DNA of 24,278 bases, taken from positions 1 to 24,278 of the forward strand of contig CAZFVM010000011.1 in the NCBI GenBank assembly GCA_964522305.1. Reading direction: 5' to 3'. This document shows, piece after piece, positions 1-7,713 of the stretch. Within the stretch, counting starts at the first letter, position 1; the number at the start of each line of letters is the position of its first letter. Source of the DNA: UBA1049 sp964522305. GTDB lineage: Bacteria > Bacillota > Clostridia > Oscillospirales > CAG-382. A program made the translations under genes and the position numbers. A model generated the notes under the pieces. The model did not search any database, was not told the origin of the DNA, and worked only from the letters and a program-made list of their open reading frames with translations.

Positions 1-79
1 TATTAAAGCTTTATAAGAATGTAAAGATCTTTTTTAAATATTGTGAAATTTCCCTTCAAATCTTCTTTTTATCCTTGAT

Positions 80-97
80 AAACCCGGGTGGTTTTTT
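80..97 (+). terminator. Possible weak terminator of an upstream gene
   Basis: AAACC (80-84) can pair with GGTTT (90-94) around a 5-nt loop, and T residues follow to 97. The stem is only 5 bp, so this is a weak candidate. It sits just before the promoter at 108, where the terminator of an upstream unit would be expected. No gene is visible to its left inside the window. Confidence 0.3.
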
Positions 98-107
98 GGG
101 ATAATTC

Positions 108-136
108 TTGACAGGGCAGGGTTAAAATGATATTAT
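108..136 (+). promoter_or_regulatory. Sigma-A-type promoter of the minD-hisS-aspS-ABC unit
   Basis: TTGACA (108-113), a 17-nt spacer, then TATTAT (131-136). This predicts a transcription start near 143 and a leader of about 55 nt. No other strong promoter is evident before 10,846, and the following genes overlap or nearly abut. This promoter may therefore serve the whole left operon. Confidence 0.75.
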
Positions 137-183
137 AAACATTACTATATATAATATGGGAAAATATGATTTTCGGCAGATTT

Positions 184-188
184 GGAGG
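184..188 (+). promoter_or_regulatory. Ribosome binding site fixing a TTG start for minD
   Basis: GGAGG at 184-188 lies 8 nt before the TTG at 197-199. An in-frame TTG at 182 overlaps the GGAGG itself and so cannot use it. There is no in-frame ATG or GTG before the P-loop. The start at 197 is therefore preferred. Confidence 0.7.
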
Positions 189-196
189 CAAGGCGG

Positions 197-1015
197 TTGG
201 TTGGCAGAGGCAGAGTTATTTTTATAACCGGATTTAAGGGCGGTGTGGGCAAAACCACGGTTACCGCTAATATTGCCGCTGCTTTGCGCAGTCTGGAAAA
301 ACGCGTTTTGATAGTAGACGGGGACTTCGGTATGAGGTCCATGGATATGGTCTTGGGGGTAGAAAGTCGCACCCTGTTTGATTGCTATGATGTGTTAAAG
401 GGCTCTATCGAGCCGGAGCGGGCAATAATAGGGGAAGGGGGGCTCTATTTTCTCCCCGCACCCATGAATTACGACGGAGAGGAAATCCCCTTAGAGAACT
501 TTCATGCCCTGTTTGACAGGTTGAGGGCGAGGTTTGACTTTGTCCTCATCGACAGCTCCGCCGACCCTTCCTCTTTCTATATGTCCTTTGCCAGGTCGGC
601 AGATGATGCTTTGATTGTATCCCTCCATCAGTCCACCGCGGTGAGAGCAGCGGAAAAAACAGCTATTTTGTTGTCCGACTTAGGGTTTGAGAACCTAAGG
701 CTTGTCATCAACGGATATCGCAAGAAATATGCCGAGTCGGGAGTTTTGCCCTCGATCATAGATATAATCAACCGCTCATCAATACCTTTAATCGGAGTTG
801 TTCCCTTCAACGACTCCATGTCCCCGGACCAAGAACAAGGGTATCTGACTTTTTCCGGGGGGTCAAACAAGAAGCTAAAGACCTATGAAGTAGCCTTTTT
901 CAACATAGCCAAGAGAATTTGTGGACAGCGAGTACCTTTGTTCACCGAAGTATATAAGCCAAAGAAAAAGAAACACTATCTTGCCCGGCAGGAAAAGAAA
1001 GGACTGTTGTTATGA
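197..1015 (+). CDS. minD: MinD-family P-loop ATPase, divergent
   Basis: A 272-aa ParA/MinD-type ATPase read from a TTG start chosen by its ribosome binding site. The deviant Walker A KGGVGKTT is at residues 14-21 with signature Lys14 and Lys19. DGDFG at 41-45 and the following MRSMDMVLGVESRTLFD match the MinD switch region. Walker B ends at Asp119. The tail NIAKRICGQRVPL, then KPKKKK and a C-terminal LLL, resembles the MinD membrane-targeting end. MinD normally binds membrane as an ATP dimer and positions the division site with MinC and, in many species, MinE or DivIVA. Oddly, the usual DSPAG after Walker B is DSSAD. No minC or minE is adjacent: the promoter lies immediately upstream and an MGS-like gene overlaps downstream by 4 nt. 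A related MinD/FlhG-type positioning ATPase is the alternative. Confidence 0.8.
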   Translation: MVGRGRVIFITGFKGGVGKTTVTANIAAALRSLEKRVLIVDGDFGMRSMDMVLGVESRTLFDCYDVLKGSIEPERAIIGEGGLYFLPAPMNYDGEEIPLENFHALFDRLRARFDFVLIDSSADPSSFYMSFARSADDALIVSLHQSTAVRAAEKTAILLSDLGFENLRLVINGYRKKYAESGVLPSIIDIINRSSIPLIGVVPFNDSMSPDQEQGYLTFSGGSNKKLKTYEVAFFNIAKRICGQRVPLFTEVYKPKKKKHYLARQEKKGLLL

Positions 1016-1434
1016 ATATAGCCATTATTGCCAACGATGTTAAGAAAGAACTCATAACCGAATTTTGCATGGCATATGCAGGAATCCTCAGCAGGCACAA
1101 GTTGTGCGCTACTTCCATTACAGGGAAGTATATAGGGGAGGCTACCGGGCTCGAAATAGAAAGATTGTTATCCGGAAGTCATGGCGGAATCCAACAAATC
1201 GCAGGAAGGATAGCCTATGACGAGGTGGATATCCTGATTTTGCTCAGGGACCCTTCTTCGGATGCGGAATACGGGACCACCGAGATAGAATTAATCCAAC
1301 AATGTGACAAGATGAACGTTCCCGTGGCGACAAACATTGCCACCGCGGAAGCTCTTATTTTGGGCTTGGATAGGGGAGACTTAGATTGGAGAACCTTAGT
1401 CAAGGACAAAAAAGAAAGGAAAATGATTCTATGA
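1012..1434 (+). CDS. mgsA: Methylglyoxal synthase-fold protein lacking catalytic residues
   Basis: A 140-aa MGS-like domain with SITGKYIGEATG at 35-46, LSGSHGG at 53-59, RDP at 79-81 and the VPVATNIATAE block at 103-113. It aligns without gaps to E. coli MgsA as I recall that sequence. MgsA converts dihydroxyacetone phosphate to methylglyoxal. Phosphate-side residues are largely kept: Lys12, Thr34, Thr37, Ser54, Gly55. Asp9 and Asp80 also remain. The catalytic positions are not kept: His19 is Asn8, Asp71 is Ile60, His98 is Tyr87, Asp101 is Thr90, and Arg107 is Gln96. It is therefore probably not a working synthase; a phosphate-ligand sensor or structural partner is an inference. It starts inside the minD stop (ATGA) and its own stop overlaps the hisS start. 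Clostridia often carry mgsA near the min genes, which supports the family call. Confidence 0.8.
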   Translation: MNIAIIANDVKKELITEFCMAYAGILSRHKLCATSITGKYIGEATGLEIERLLSGSHGGIQQIAGRIAYDEVDILILLRDPSSDAEYGTTEIELIQQCDKMNVPVATNIATAEALILGLDRGDLDWRTLVKDKKERKMIL

Positions 1435-2699
1435 CAAACATAAAAAAGCCAAAAGGGACTTTGGACATCGTCCCCGGGGAATCCGAGATTTGGCTTTATG
1501 TTGAAGAAATTATAAAAAACCAAGCGAAGTTGTTCGGTTTCGGACAAGTTCGCTTTCCCACTTTTGAGGCGACCGAGCTTTTTTCCCGAGGGGTGGGGAC
1601 CACCACCGATATCGTCCAAAAAGAAATGTACACCTTTATAGACAAGGACGGCAGCAGCTTGACTTTGAGACCCGAGGGCACCGCCCCGGTGGTCAGGAGT
1701 GTTATCGAGAACGGATTATACGCCGGTGCGTTGCCCATAAAGCTATATTACCTCGCCAATTTCTTCCGCAGAGAACGCCCCCAGGCAGGGAGGAGCCGGG
1801 AGTTTTGGCAGTTTGGGGTAGAGATTTTTGGATGTGACACCCCGGACGGAGATGCCCTTGTCATCATGACCGCCGACAGTGTATTCAAGGCGTTTGGGTT
1901 GCAAAACGTAGTCTTGATGATAAATTCCATAGGCTGTCCCGACTGTCGCCCATCATATGTAGAGGCGCTGGTGGAGTATTTCAACTCCCAATTAGAGGGA
2001 CTTTGTGACCTGTGCAAGACCAGGATAAACACAAATCCCTTACGGATTTTGGATTGTAAGAACCCGGAGTGTATAAAGGTAGCAAAGAAGGCGCCCAAGA
2101 CCATAGATTATTTGTGCGGGGAGTGCTCCGAGCATTTCGATGCGGTCCGAAGTCATCTGGATACAAACAGCGTCAAATATACCGTCAACCCGGGGATTGT
2201 CCGAGGGCTGGATTATTATCGCAGCACGGTTTTTGAGTTTGTCAACGAGTCTATAGGCGCCCAAAGCACAGTTTGCGGAGGGGGCAGATACGACGGGTTG
2301 GTAGAAGAACTCGGCGGTCCTCCTTTATCCGGAGTTGGGTTTGGGATGGGACTCACCCGATTAATCCAATCTCTAAAAGACGAGAACCTGTTGCCGGATA
2401 CAAAAAACGCTCCTCTTATTTATTTCGCTTCCTTGGGGGATGCGGGGAGACAAAAGTCTTTTTGGCTGGCTAACAAGCTTCGCAATAAGGGGATTTATAC
2501 CGAGTCGGACTTGATAGGCCGTTCGTTAAAGGCTCAGATGAAGTATGCAGACAAAATAGGAGCCTTGTATGTTATGGTATTGGGGGATAATGAGTTATCC
2601 ACCAACAACGCCACTTTACAAAACATGACCACCGGGGAAAAGACACCTATGGCAATTGACCCCGACGAGATTTATATAGCTGTTACAACTAAAGAATAA
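1431..2699 (+). CDS. hisS: Histidyl-tRNA synthetase
   Basis: A 422-aa class II synthetase that charges tRNA-His. The start is the ATG at 1431 in an ATGA overlap with the previous gene, preceded by AAGGAAAA. Motif 2 is FFRRERPQAGRSREFWQFG at 111-129. The HisRS signature RGLDYYRSTVFEF is at 258-270 and GGGRYDGL at 283-290. Motif 3 is GVGFGMGLTRLI at 301-312. Four cysteine pairs (CPDC 169, CDLC 192, CKNPEC 209, CGEC 229) lie in the segment typical of Firmicute and other bacterial HisRS. The C-terminal anticodon-binding domain runs from about 328 to 422. Odd: motif 3 usually reads GLERL, but here position 309 is Thr. There is no room for a T-box leader upstream. It is followed 22 nt later by aspS, the common hisS-aspS pair. 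Confidence 0.97.
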   Translation: MTNIKKPKGTLDIVPGESEIWLYVEEIIKNQAKLFGFGQVRFPTFEATELFSRGVGTTTDIVQKEMYTFIDKDGSSLTLRPEGTAPVVRSVIENGLYAGALPIKLYYLANFFRRERPQAGRSREFWQFGVEIFGCDTPDGDALVIMTADSVFKAFGLQNVVLMINSIGCPDCRPSYVEALVEYFNSQLEGLCDLCKTRINTNPLRILDCKNPECIKVAKKAPKTIDYLCGECSEHFDAVRSHLDTNSVKYTVNPGIVRGLDYYRSTVFEFVNESIGAQSTVCGGGRYDGLVEELGGPPLSGVGFGMGLTRLIQSLKDENLLPDTKNAPLIYFASLGDAGRQKSFWLANKLRNKGIYTESDLIGRSLKAQMKYADKIGALYVMVLGDNELSTNNATLQNMTTGEKTPMAIDPDEIYIAVTTKE

Positions 2700-2721
2700 A
2701 CCCGGACAAAGGATATATTTT

Positions 2722-4500
2722 ATGATTGATTATTTGGGAGACCACCGCCGCACCCACTATTGCGGTCAACTGAGAGAAGGGGACATCAACAAGGATGTCT
2801 GTGTGATGGGTTGGGTCCAGAGACAAAGGGACCTGGGCAACCTGATATTTATAGACTTAAGGGACAGGACCGGCACGGTCCAATTGACCTTTGACGACAC
2901 TTCGCCAAGAGATGTGTTTGACAAAGCCTTTCACGCAAGGGGCGAGCATGTCTTGTCTATTAAGGGGAAGGTAAAAGAGAGGGCGAGCAAAAACAAAAAT
3001 GTTCCCACCGGGGATATAGAGATAGCGGTATCCGAGCTAAAGGTACTGGCAAAATCCGAGACCCCTCCCTTTGACATAACCGACAACACCAAGGCAAACG
3101 AAGAGTTAAGGCTCAAATACAGGTATCTGGATTTGCGCCGCCCGGTGTTGCAAACAAACATGTTGTTTCGACACAAGGCGGCAAAGGTCACCCGGGATTA
3201 CTTCTATGAAAACGGGTTTTTGGAGATAGAAACCCCGATGCTCATTAAGTCCACCCCCGAAGGCGCAAGGGATTATCTTGTGCCCAGCAGGATTCACAAG
3301 GGGTCTTTCTATGCTTTGCCCCAATCCCCTCAGATATATAAGCAGCTTTCCATGGTCGCCGGGTTCGACAGATACATTCAACTCGCCCGTTGTTTTAGGG
3401 ACGAGGATTTGAGAGCAGACCGTCAACCGGAGTTTACCCAGATAGACATGGAGATGAGCTTTGTGGATGTCGAGGACATCCTCGCCATGACCGAGGGGTA
3501 TATACAGCGACTTTTTTCCGAGATGTTGGATATAGAGATTCCTGTTCCAATTCCCAGATACAGCTACAAGGAAGTTATAGAACGCTACGGCTCCGACAAG
3601 CCGGATTTGCGGTTTGGCATGGAGATTTCGGACTTGTCCGAGGCGGTACAAGGCTGTGAGTTTGTGGTGTTTTCCGATGCGTTATCCAAGGGCGGAAGCG
3701 TGCGGGGAATTACGATAAAAGGCAAAGGAGCCCAGGTCACCCGCAAAGAGATCGACAAGCTGACCGAGTACGCAAGGGGTTGCGGAGCAAAGGGACTGGC
3801 ATGGGTCAGACATACCGAAGAGGTATCCTCTTCCTTCGGCAAATTCCTGACCGAACAAGAGATGGAGAGATTGCTTGCAGCTGCCGACAGCAACCCGGGA
3901 GACTTATTATTGATAATCGCCGACCAAAACAACTCAAATGTATTATCCCAACTGGGACAATTGCGGGTTGAAGCGGCTAACCGACTGGGAATAGAGAGGG
4001 CGGGATATAACTTCCTTTGGGTTGTAGACATGCCCTACTTCGAGTGGGATGAAGAGGGCGGTCAGTGGGTGGCAATGCACCATCCCTTTACCTCTCCCAC
4101 CGAGGATAGCATAGATATTTTGGAGTCGGATAAAGGAAGGGTAAAGGCAAAGGCTTATGACCTGGTATTAAATGGCGTAGAGCTTTGCAGCGGGTCTATC
4201 CGTATAACAAACCCGCAGTTACAGTCAAGGGTCTTTTCTGCTTTGGGATTAACCCCCGAAGAAGCGGACTTGAAGTTTGGGTTTTTGCTTGATGCCTTCA
4301 AGTACGGCGCTCCGCCCCACGGCGGCCTGGCGCTGGGACTCGATCGTTTGGTTATGCAGATGTTAAAGGCAGACAGCCTGAGAGAGGTAGTGGCTTTCCC
4401 GAAGGTCCAAAACGCCTCGGAGCTCATGACCGATTGCCCGGCAGAGGTCCCCCTATCCTTGTTGGAAGAGCTGGGGATAACTCTTGTCGACAAAGAATAA
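2722..4500 (+). CDS. aspS: Aspartyl-tRNA synthetase (bacterial type)
   Basis: A 592-aa bacterial-size AspRS. An OB-fold anticodon-binding domain covers about 1-110 (GWVQRQRDLGNLIFIDLRD at 30-48). The catalytic core carries the flipping loop TPEGARDYLVPSR (178-190), QSPQ (201-204) and motif 2 RCFRDEDLRADRQPEFTQID (223-242). An inserted GAD domain lies around 280-420, and motif 3 LALGLDRLVM is near 545. Leu38 in RDLG is the residue found in tRNA-Asp-specific enzymes, where relaxed Asp/Asn enzymes tend to have His. This suggests a discriminating enzyme, though on one position only. The ribosome binding site AAAGGA precedes the ATG. It is the second gene of the hisS-aspS pair and lies 21 nt before the ABC cassette. 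Confidence 0.98.
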   Translation: MIDYLGDHRRTHYCGQLREGDINKDVCVMGWVQRQRDLGNLIFIDLRDRTGTVQLTFDDTSPRDVFDKAFHARGEHVLSIKGKVKERASKNKNVPTGDIEIAVSELKVLAKSETPPFDITDNTKANEELRLKYRYLDLRRPVLQTNMLFRHKAAKVTRDYFYENGFLEIETPMLIKSTPEGARDYLVPSRIHKGSFYALPQSPQIYKQLSMVAGFDRYIQLARCFRDEDLRADRQPEFTQIDMEMSFVDVEDILAMTEGYIQRLFSEMLDIEIPVPIPRYSYKEVIERYGSDKPDLRFGMEISDLSEAVQGCEFVVFSDALSKGGSVRGITIKGKGAQVTRKEIDKLTEYARGCGAKGLAWVRHTEEVSSSFGKFLTEQEMERLLAAADSNPGDLLLIIADQNNSNVLSQLGQLRVEAANRLGIERAGYNFLWVVDMPYFEWDEEGGQWVAMHHPFTSPTEDSIDILESDKGRVKAKAYDLVLNGVELCSGSIRITNPQLQSRVFSALGLTPEEADLKFGFLLDAFKYGAPPHGGLALGLDRLVMQMLKADSLREVVAFPKVQNASELMTDCPAEVPLSLLEELGITLVDKE

Positions 4501-4521
4501 TAATTGTTTTTGAGGTAAAAT

Positions 4522-5493
4522 ATGATTGAAATAGTCAATGTATCAAAGAATTTTGGGGACAAAAAAGCGGTCATAGATCTGTCCTTTGAAGTAAACGAAG
4601 GAGAGATATTGGGGTTTTTGGGCCCCAACGGTGCGGGGAAATCCACGACAATGAATATATTAACAGGGTTTTTGTCTGCCACCGAGGGCACTGCCAGGAT
4701 AGACGGGATTGACATTCTGGAAAACCCCATACAGGCAAAGAGAAACATAGGATTTCTGCCCGAGATTCCTCCTTTGTATCCCGAGATGACCGTACGGGAG
4801 TTTCTCAACTTTGTCTATGAGCTAAAGGATTGCAAGTTCCCCCGGGAGCAGCATATCAAAGAAATCTGCGATGTGGTAAAGATCGAGGATGTATACCACC
4901 GCATGATTCGCAACCTGTCCAAGGGGTATAGGCAAAGGGTGGGGATAGCCCAGGCTTTGATCGGCAACCCCAAGGTTTTGATTTTTGACGAGCCTACAAT
5001 AGGACTTGACCCAAAGCAGATAATAGAGATCAGAAACCTTATAAAGATGTTGGGTAAAGAACATACCATAATACTTTCCACCCATATATTACCCGAAGTC
5101 CAGGCGGTCTGTGATCGCATAGTTGTAATCAACAAGGGCAAACTGGTGGCAAACGAGCGAACAGAAGACCTAATTCTGGCAGTCGAGGGCACCCGCAAGT
5201 TAGAGGCAAAGATAGTAGGGCCCCAAGTCGAGGTTTTGAAGATGATAAAATCCACCCCCGGTGTGCGATACGCCGAAGTGTTGGGCAAACGAGACACCGA
5301 TAGTATCAGCTATATGATAGAAAGCGAAGAGATGGTGGATATCCGCAAGAGCTTGTTTTACAACCTATCCAAGAACGGTTGGCCCCTTATAGGGCTGGAG
5401 GGTATGGAACTCAACTTAGAGGATATCTTCATCCGACTTATAGACAAAGAAAAGACTTCGAAGTCGGCACAGAGAAAGGGGGGTAAAGCATGA
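4522..5493 (+). CDS. ABC transporter ATP-binding protein (GldA/NatA-like)
   Basis: A 323-aa ABC ATPase. Walker A GPNGAGKST is at 34-42, signature LSKGY at 132-136, Walker B VLIFDE at 152-157 with catalytic Glu157, and the switch His188 in STHIL. The Q-loop position reads LPEIPPLYPEM with Glu instead of Gln, which is common in this exporter subfamily. A C-terminal extension of about 100 residues after the nucleotide-binding domain matches the GldA/NatA/YhcG group. It energises the membrane protein encoded next, whose start overlaps its stop by 4 nt (ATGA). The order ATPase, permease, GldG-like, DUF4340 is the known Gld-type arrangement. The transported substrate is unknown. Confidence 0.93.
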   Translation: MIEIVNVSKNFGDKKAVIDLSFEVNEGEILGFLGPNGAGKSTTMNILTGFLSATEGTARIDGIDILENPIQAKRNIGFLPEIPPLYPEMTVREFLNFVYELKDCKFPREQHIKEICDVVKIEDVYHRMIRNLSKGYRQRVGIAQALIGNPKVLIFDEPTIGLDPKQIIEIRNLIKMLGKEHTIILSTHILPEVQAVCDRIVVINKGKLVANERTEDLILAVEGTRKLEAKIVGPQVEVLKMIKSTPGVRYAEVLGKRDTDSISYMIESEEMVDIRKSLFYNLSKNGWPLIGLEGMELNLEDIFIRLIDKEKTSKSAQRKGGKA

Positions 5494-6197
5494 TTGCCAT
5501 ATACAAACGAGAACTGAAAGCATATTTTCTAACCCCGATAGGGTATATTTTCTGTGGGATATATCTGGCAGTATCCGGGATTATCTTTTCCTACACCACC
5601 CTGCTTGACCAATCAATAACCAGTCTTCCCGAGTATTTCTTATATATGATAGCGGTTTTTGCCATTCTTATACCGCTTTTGACCATGAAGCTTTTTGCCG
5701 AGGACAGGAAGACAAAGACCGAGCAGGTCTTGCTTACCGCTCCCGTGTCCCTGACCGGGGTTATCCTGGGAAAATACTTTGCGGCGCTGACCGTGTTTGC
5801 CGCCACTTTTTTGGTAAACAGCTTTAACTTTGCCTTACTGTTTTTGTACGGTGCCCCGAACCTGGCGTCCATAATCGCCAATATTGTCGGGCTGTTTTTG
5901 ATAGGATGTGCTTTTATAGCCATCGGATGCTTTTTGTCCGCACTCACCGAAAACCAGTTAATCGCCGCAGTTACCTCCATAGGCTCCATTGGAGTCATGG
6001 TTTTAATCAGCCTTATCGCCGACGAAATCGGAATAACCTGGATAAGGGTAGTGCTCAAGTGGTTTTCTATACTCAACCGCTATGCACCCTTCACAAGCCA
6101 GCAGCTGGATATAGTCGCCATAGTTTACTTTTTGAGCCTTTCTGCGGTGTTCTTGTTCCTCACTGTTCGAGTTTTTGAGAAGAGACGCTGGTCGTAA
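5490..6197 (+). CDS. ABC-2 family permease (GldF-like)
   Basis: A 235-aa integral membrane protein with six predicted helices, at about 14-36, 50-68, 84-114, 120-146, 153-172 and 203-228. It begins MIAIYKRELKAYFLTPIGYI, the usual amphipathic N-terminus of ABC-2 permeases. The cytoplasmic segment LFAEDRKTKTEQVLLTAPVS between helices 2 and 3 matches the GldF/NosY group, where it contacts the ATPase. It is translationally coupled to the ATPase by a 4-nt overlap and followed 16 nt later by the GldG-like gene. It most likely forms a homodimeric channel with the ATPase; cargo cannot be read from sequence. Confidence 0.9.
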   Translation: MIAIYKRELKAYFLTPIGYIFCGIYLAVSGIIFSYTTLLDQSITSLPEYFLYMIAVFAILIPLLTMKLFAEDRKTKTEQVLLTAPVSLTGVILGKYFAALTVFAATFLVNSFNFALLFLYGAPNLASIIANIVGLFLIGCAFIAIGCFLSALTENQLIAAVTSIGSIGVMVLISLIADEIGITWIRVVLKWFSILNRYAPFTSQQLDIVAIVYFLSLSAVFLFLTVRVFEKRRWS

Positions 6198-6213
6198 GGA
6201 GGAGGAAAAAGAC

Positions 6214-7713
6214 ATGAAGAAAAACATTTTAAATAACAAAAAACTAAAACACGGCACCTTGTCGGCGGTGGTAATAGTCGCCTTTATTGCCATAGTCATA
6301 ACACTCAACCTTATATTGACCTCCATCGCGTCAAAGAACAACCTCACCATCGACCTTACGGCGGAGGAACTGTATACCGTCAGCGACCAGACCAAAGCGA
6401 TTTTGGACACCTTGGGGGAGGATTTTGCCATAACCATATACTTCCTGCAGGACAAAGACCTGTACGAGTCGGATAAGTACGCCCTAATGGTACGGGACTT
6501 AGGGGAGGAGTATGCCAGGATTTATCCGGACAAAGTCAAGGTAGAGTACAAAGATATAAAGAAGGACCCCTCCTTTGTGGAAAAATACAAGAGTGAGTCC
6601 CAGACTTCTATTTCTTCCGGACATGTGATTATTCAGGGCAAATACCATTATCGCATTCTTACCCTGAGCGCATTTTTTATGATAAGCGAAGAAACCGGCG
6701 CCATGTATGCCTTCAACGGTGAACAACGCTTTACCGCTGCCATGCTTCAAAGCTCCATATTCGAGCCCCAGGTGGTCAGCTTCACCGCCGGACACGGAGA
6801 AACGGTTTCCCCTTCCATGCTGGATATCTTTGCCGGTGCAGGGTTCGAGATTAAGTTCGTAGACCTTTCAAAAGAAGATATAGACGAGCGGACCAGAATT
6901 CTGATTGCTTCCAACCCTCGGTTTGACTTTTTGGGATACTCCGGGGAAGGCTCGGAGGAAAAAACCGAGATAGAGAAGGTGGCGGAGTATGTAAACAAGT
7001 TCAACAACCTTATAGTATTTGTCGACAGCACCACACCGGCGTTACCGAACTTGCAAGAATATTTGCTTGAATACTGGGGTTTGGGTTACAAGCCCTATCA
7101 CAAGATATATGACGAGATAAACGCAATCCAGAGCGACAAGGACGGATATTCCATAGTGGGTAAATATATAGGGACCGAGGACACCTCCGCCGCCTATAAC
7201 ATCCATAAGGGAGCGTCCGCCGAAGGCTCGGGAGCCAAGACTGTCTTTAGAAACTCCGTAGAGTTGTTTTTGGATAAGAACAAAGCAAAGGACGGGGTCA
7301 AAATAGAACCGGTAATCGCTACTCACAACACAGCGATCACAGTGGTGGGGGAAGGCGAAGAAGACAATCCCCAAAAAGGTGAAAAACCCTTGATGTTGCT
7401 GTCTACCTATTACAATTACGGCGACAACAACGTGGTAAAGTATCAATATGTTATGTTAGTGTCCTCCACATCCTTCGCCTCGGACACCTATCTGCAGAGC
7501 AGCTACGGGAACCGCAGAGTGGTCTCCGGAATGGCACGGGTTATGGCGACTGAGCGGATATCTCCGGACATTAAGTTCAAGCCCTTTATAAAAGAAGCTT
7601 TATCAATAGAAATCGGCACCGCTACTACTTTGACCTGGCTTGTGGTGGGTATATTACCGGGAATAGTTATAATCCTCGGTATAGCCATGTTTGTAAAGAG
7701 GAGGCACCTATAA
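6214..7713 (+). CDS. GldG-like membrane-anchored ABC accessory protein
   Basis: A 499-aa protein. The start at 6214 is chosen over an in-frame ATG at 6175 because AAGGAGGAGG lies just upstream at 6196-6205; the earlier start would overlap the permease. One N-terminal helix (about 14-38) is followed by the family hallmark NNLTIDLTAEELYTVSDQT at 42-60. A long extracytoplasmic region starts with a thioredoxin-like strand pattern (FAITIYFLQD). A C-terminal helix at about 473-493 ends KRRHL, so both ends are anchored in the membrane. GldG proteins work with GldA and GldF; in Bacteroidetes they are needed for gliding, but Firmicute versions have no settled role. Its stop overlaps the next ATG by one base (TAATG). 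Confidence 0.85.
   Translation: MKKNILNNKKLKHGTLSAVVIVAFIAIVITLNLILTSIASKNNLTIDLTAEELYTVSDQTKAILDTLGEDFAITIYFLQDKDLYESDKYALMVRDLGEEYARIYPDKVKVEYKDIKKDPSFVEKYKSESQTSISSGHVIIQGKYHYRILTLSAFFMISEETGAMYAFNGEQRFTAAMLQSSIFEPQVVSFTAGHGETVSPSMLDIFAGAGFEIKFVDLSKEDIDERTRILIASNPRFDFLGYSGEGSEEKTEIEKVAEYVNKFNNLIVFVDSTTPALPNLQEYLLEYWGLGYKPYHKIYDEINAIQSDKDGYSIVGKYIGTEDTSAAYNIHKGASAEGSGAKTVFRNSVELFLDKNKAKDGVKIEPVIATHNTAITVVGEGEEDNPQKGEKPLMLLSTYYNYGDNNVVKYQYVMLVSSTSFASDTYLQSSYGNRRVVSGMARVMATERISPDIKFKPFIKEALSIEIGTATTLTWLVVGILPGIVIILGIAMFVKRRHL

Noticed and set aside
108..121. The 14-base string TTGACAGGGCAGGG occurs in the promoter at 108 and again near 14,769
   Set aside because: The second copy lies in coding sequence of the AMP ligase, with no shared flanks. 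Chance similarity is the simplest reading.
182..184. TTG at 182 as the minD start
   Set aside because: It overlaps the GGAGG that serves the TTG at 197 and has no ribosome binding site of its own.
4759..4795. Q-loop of the ABC ATPase has Glu in place of Gln
   Set aside because: The LPE form is common in the NatA/GldA exporter subfamily, so it is not a defect.
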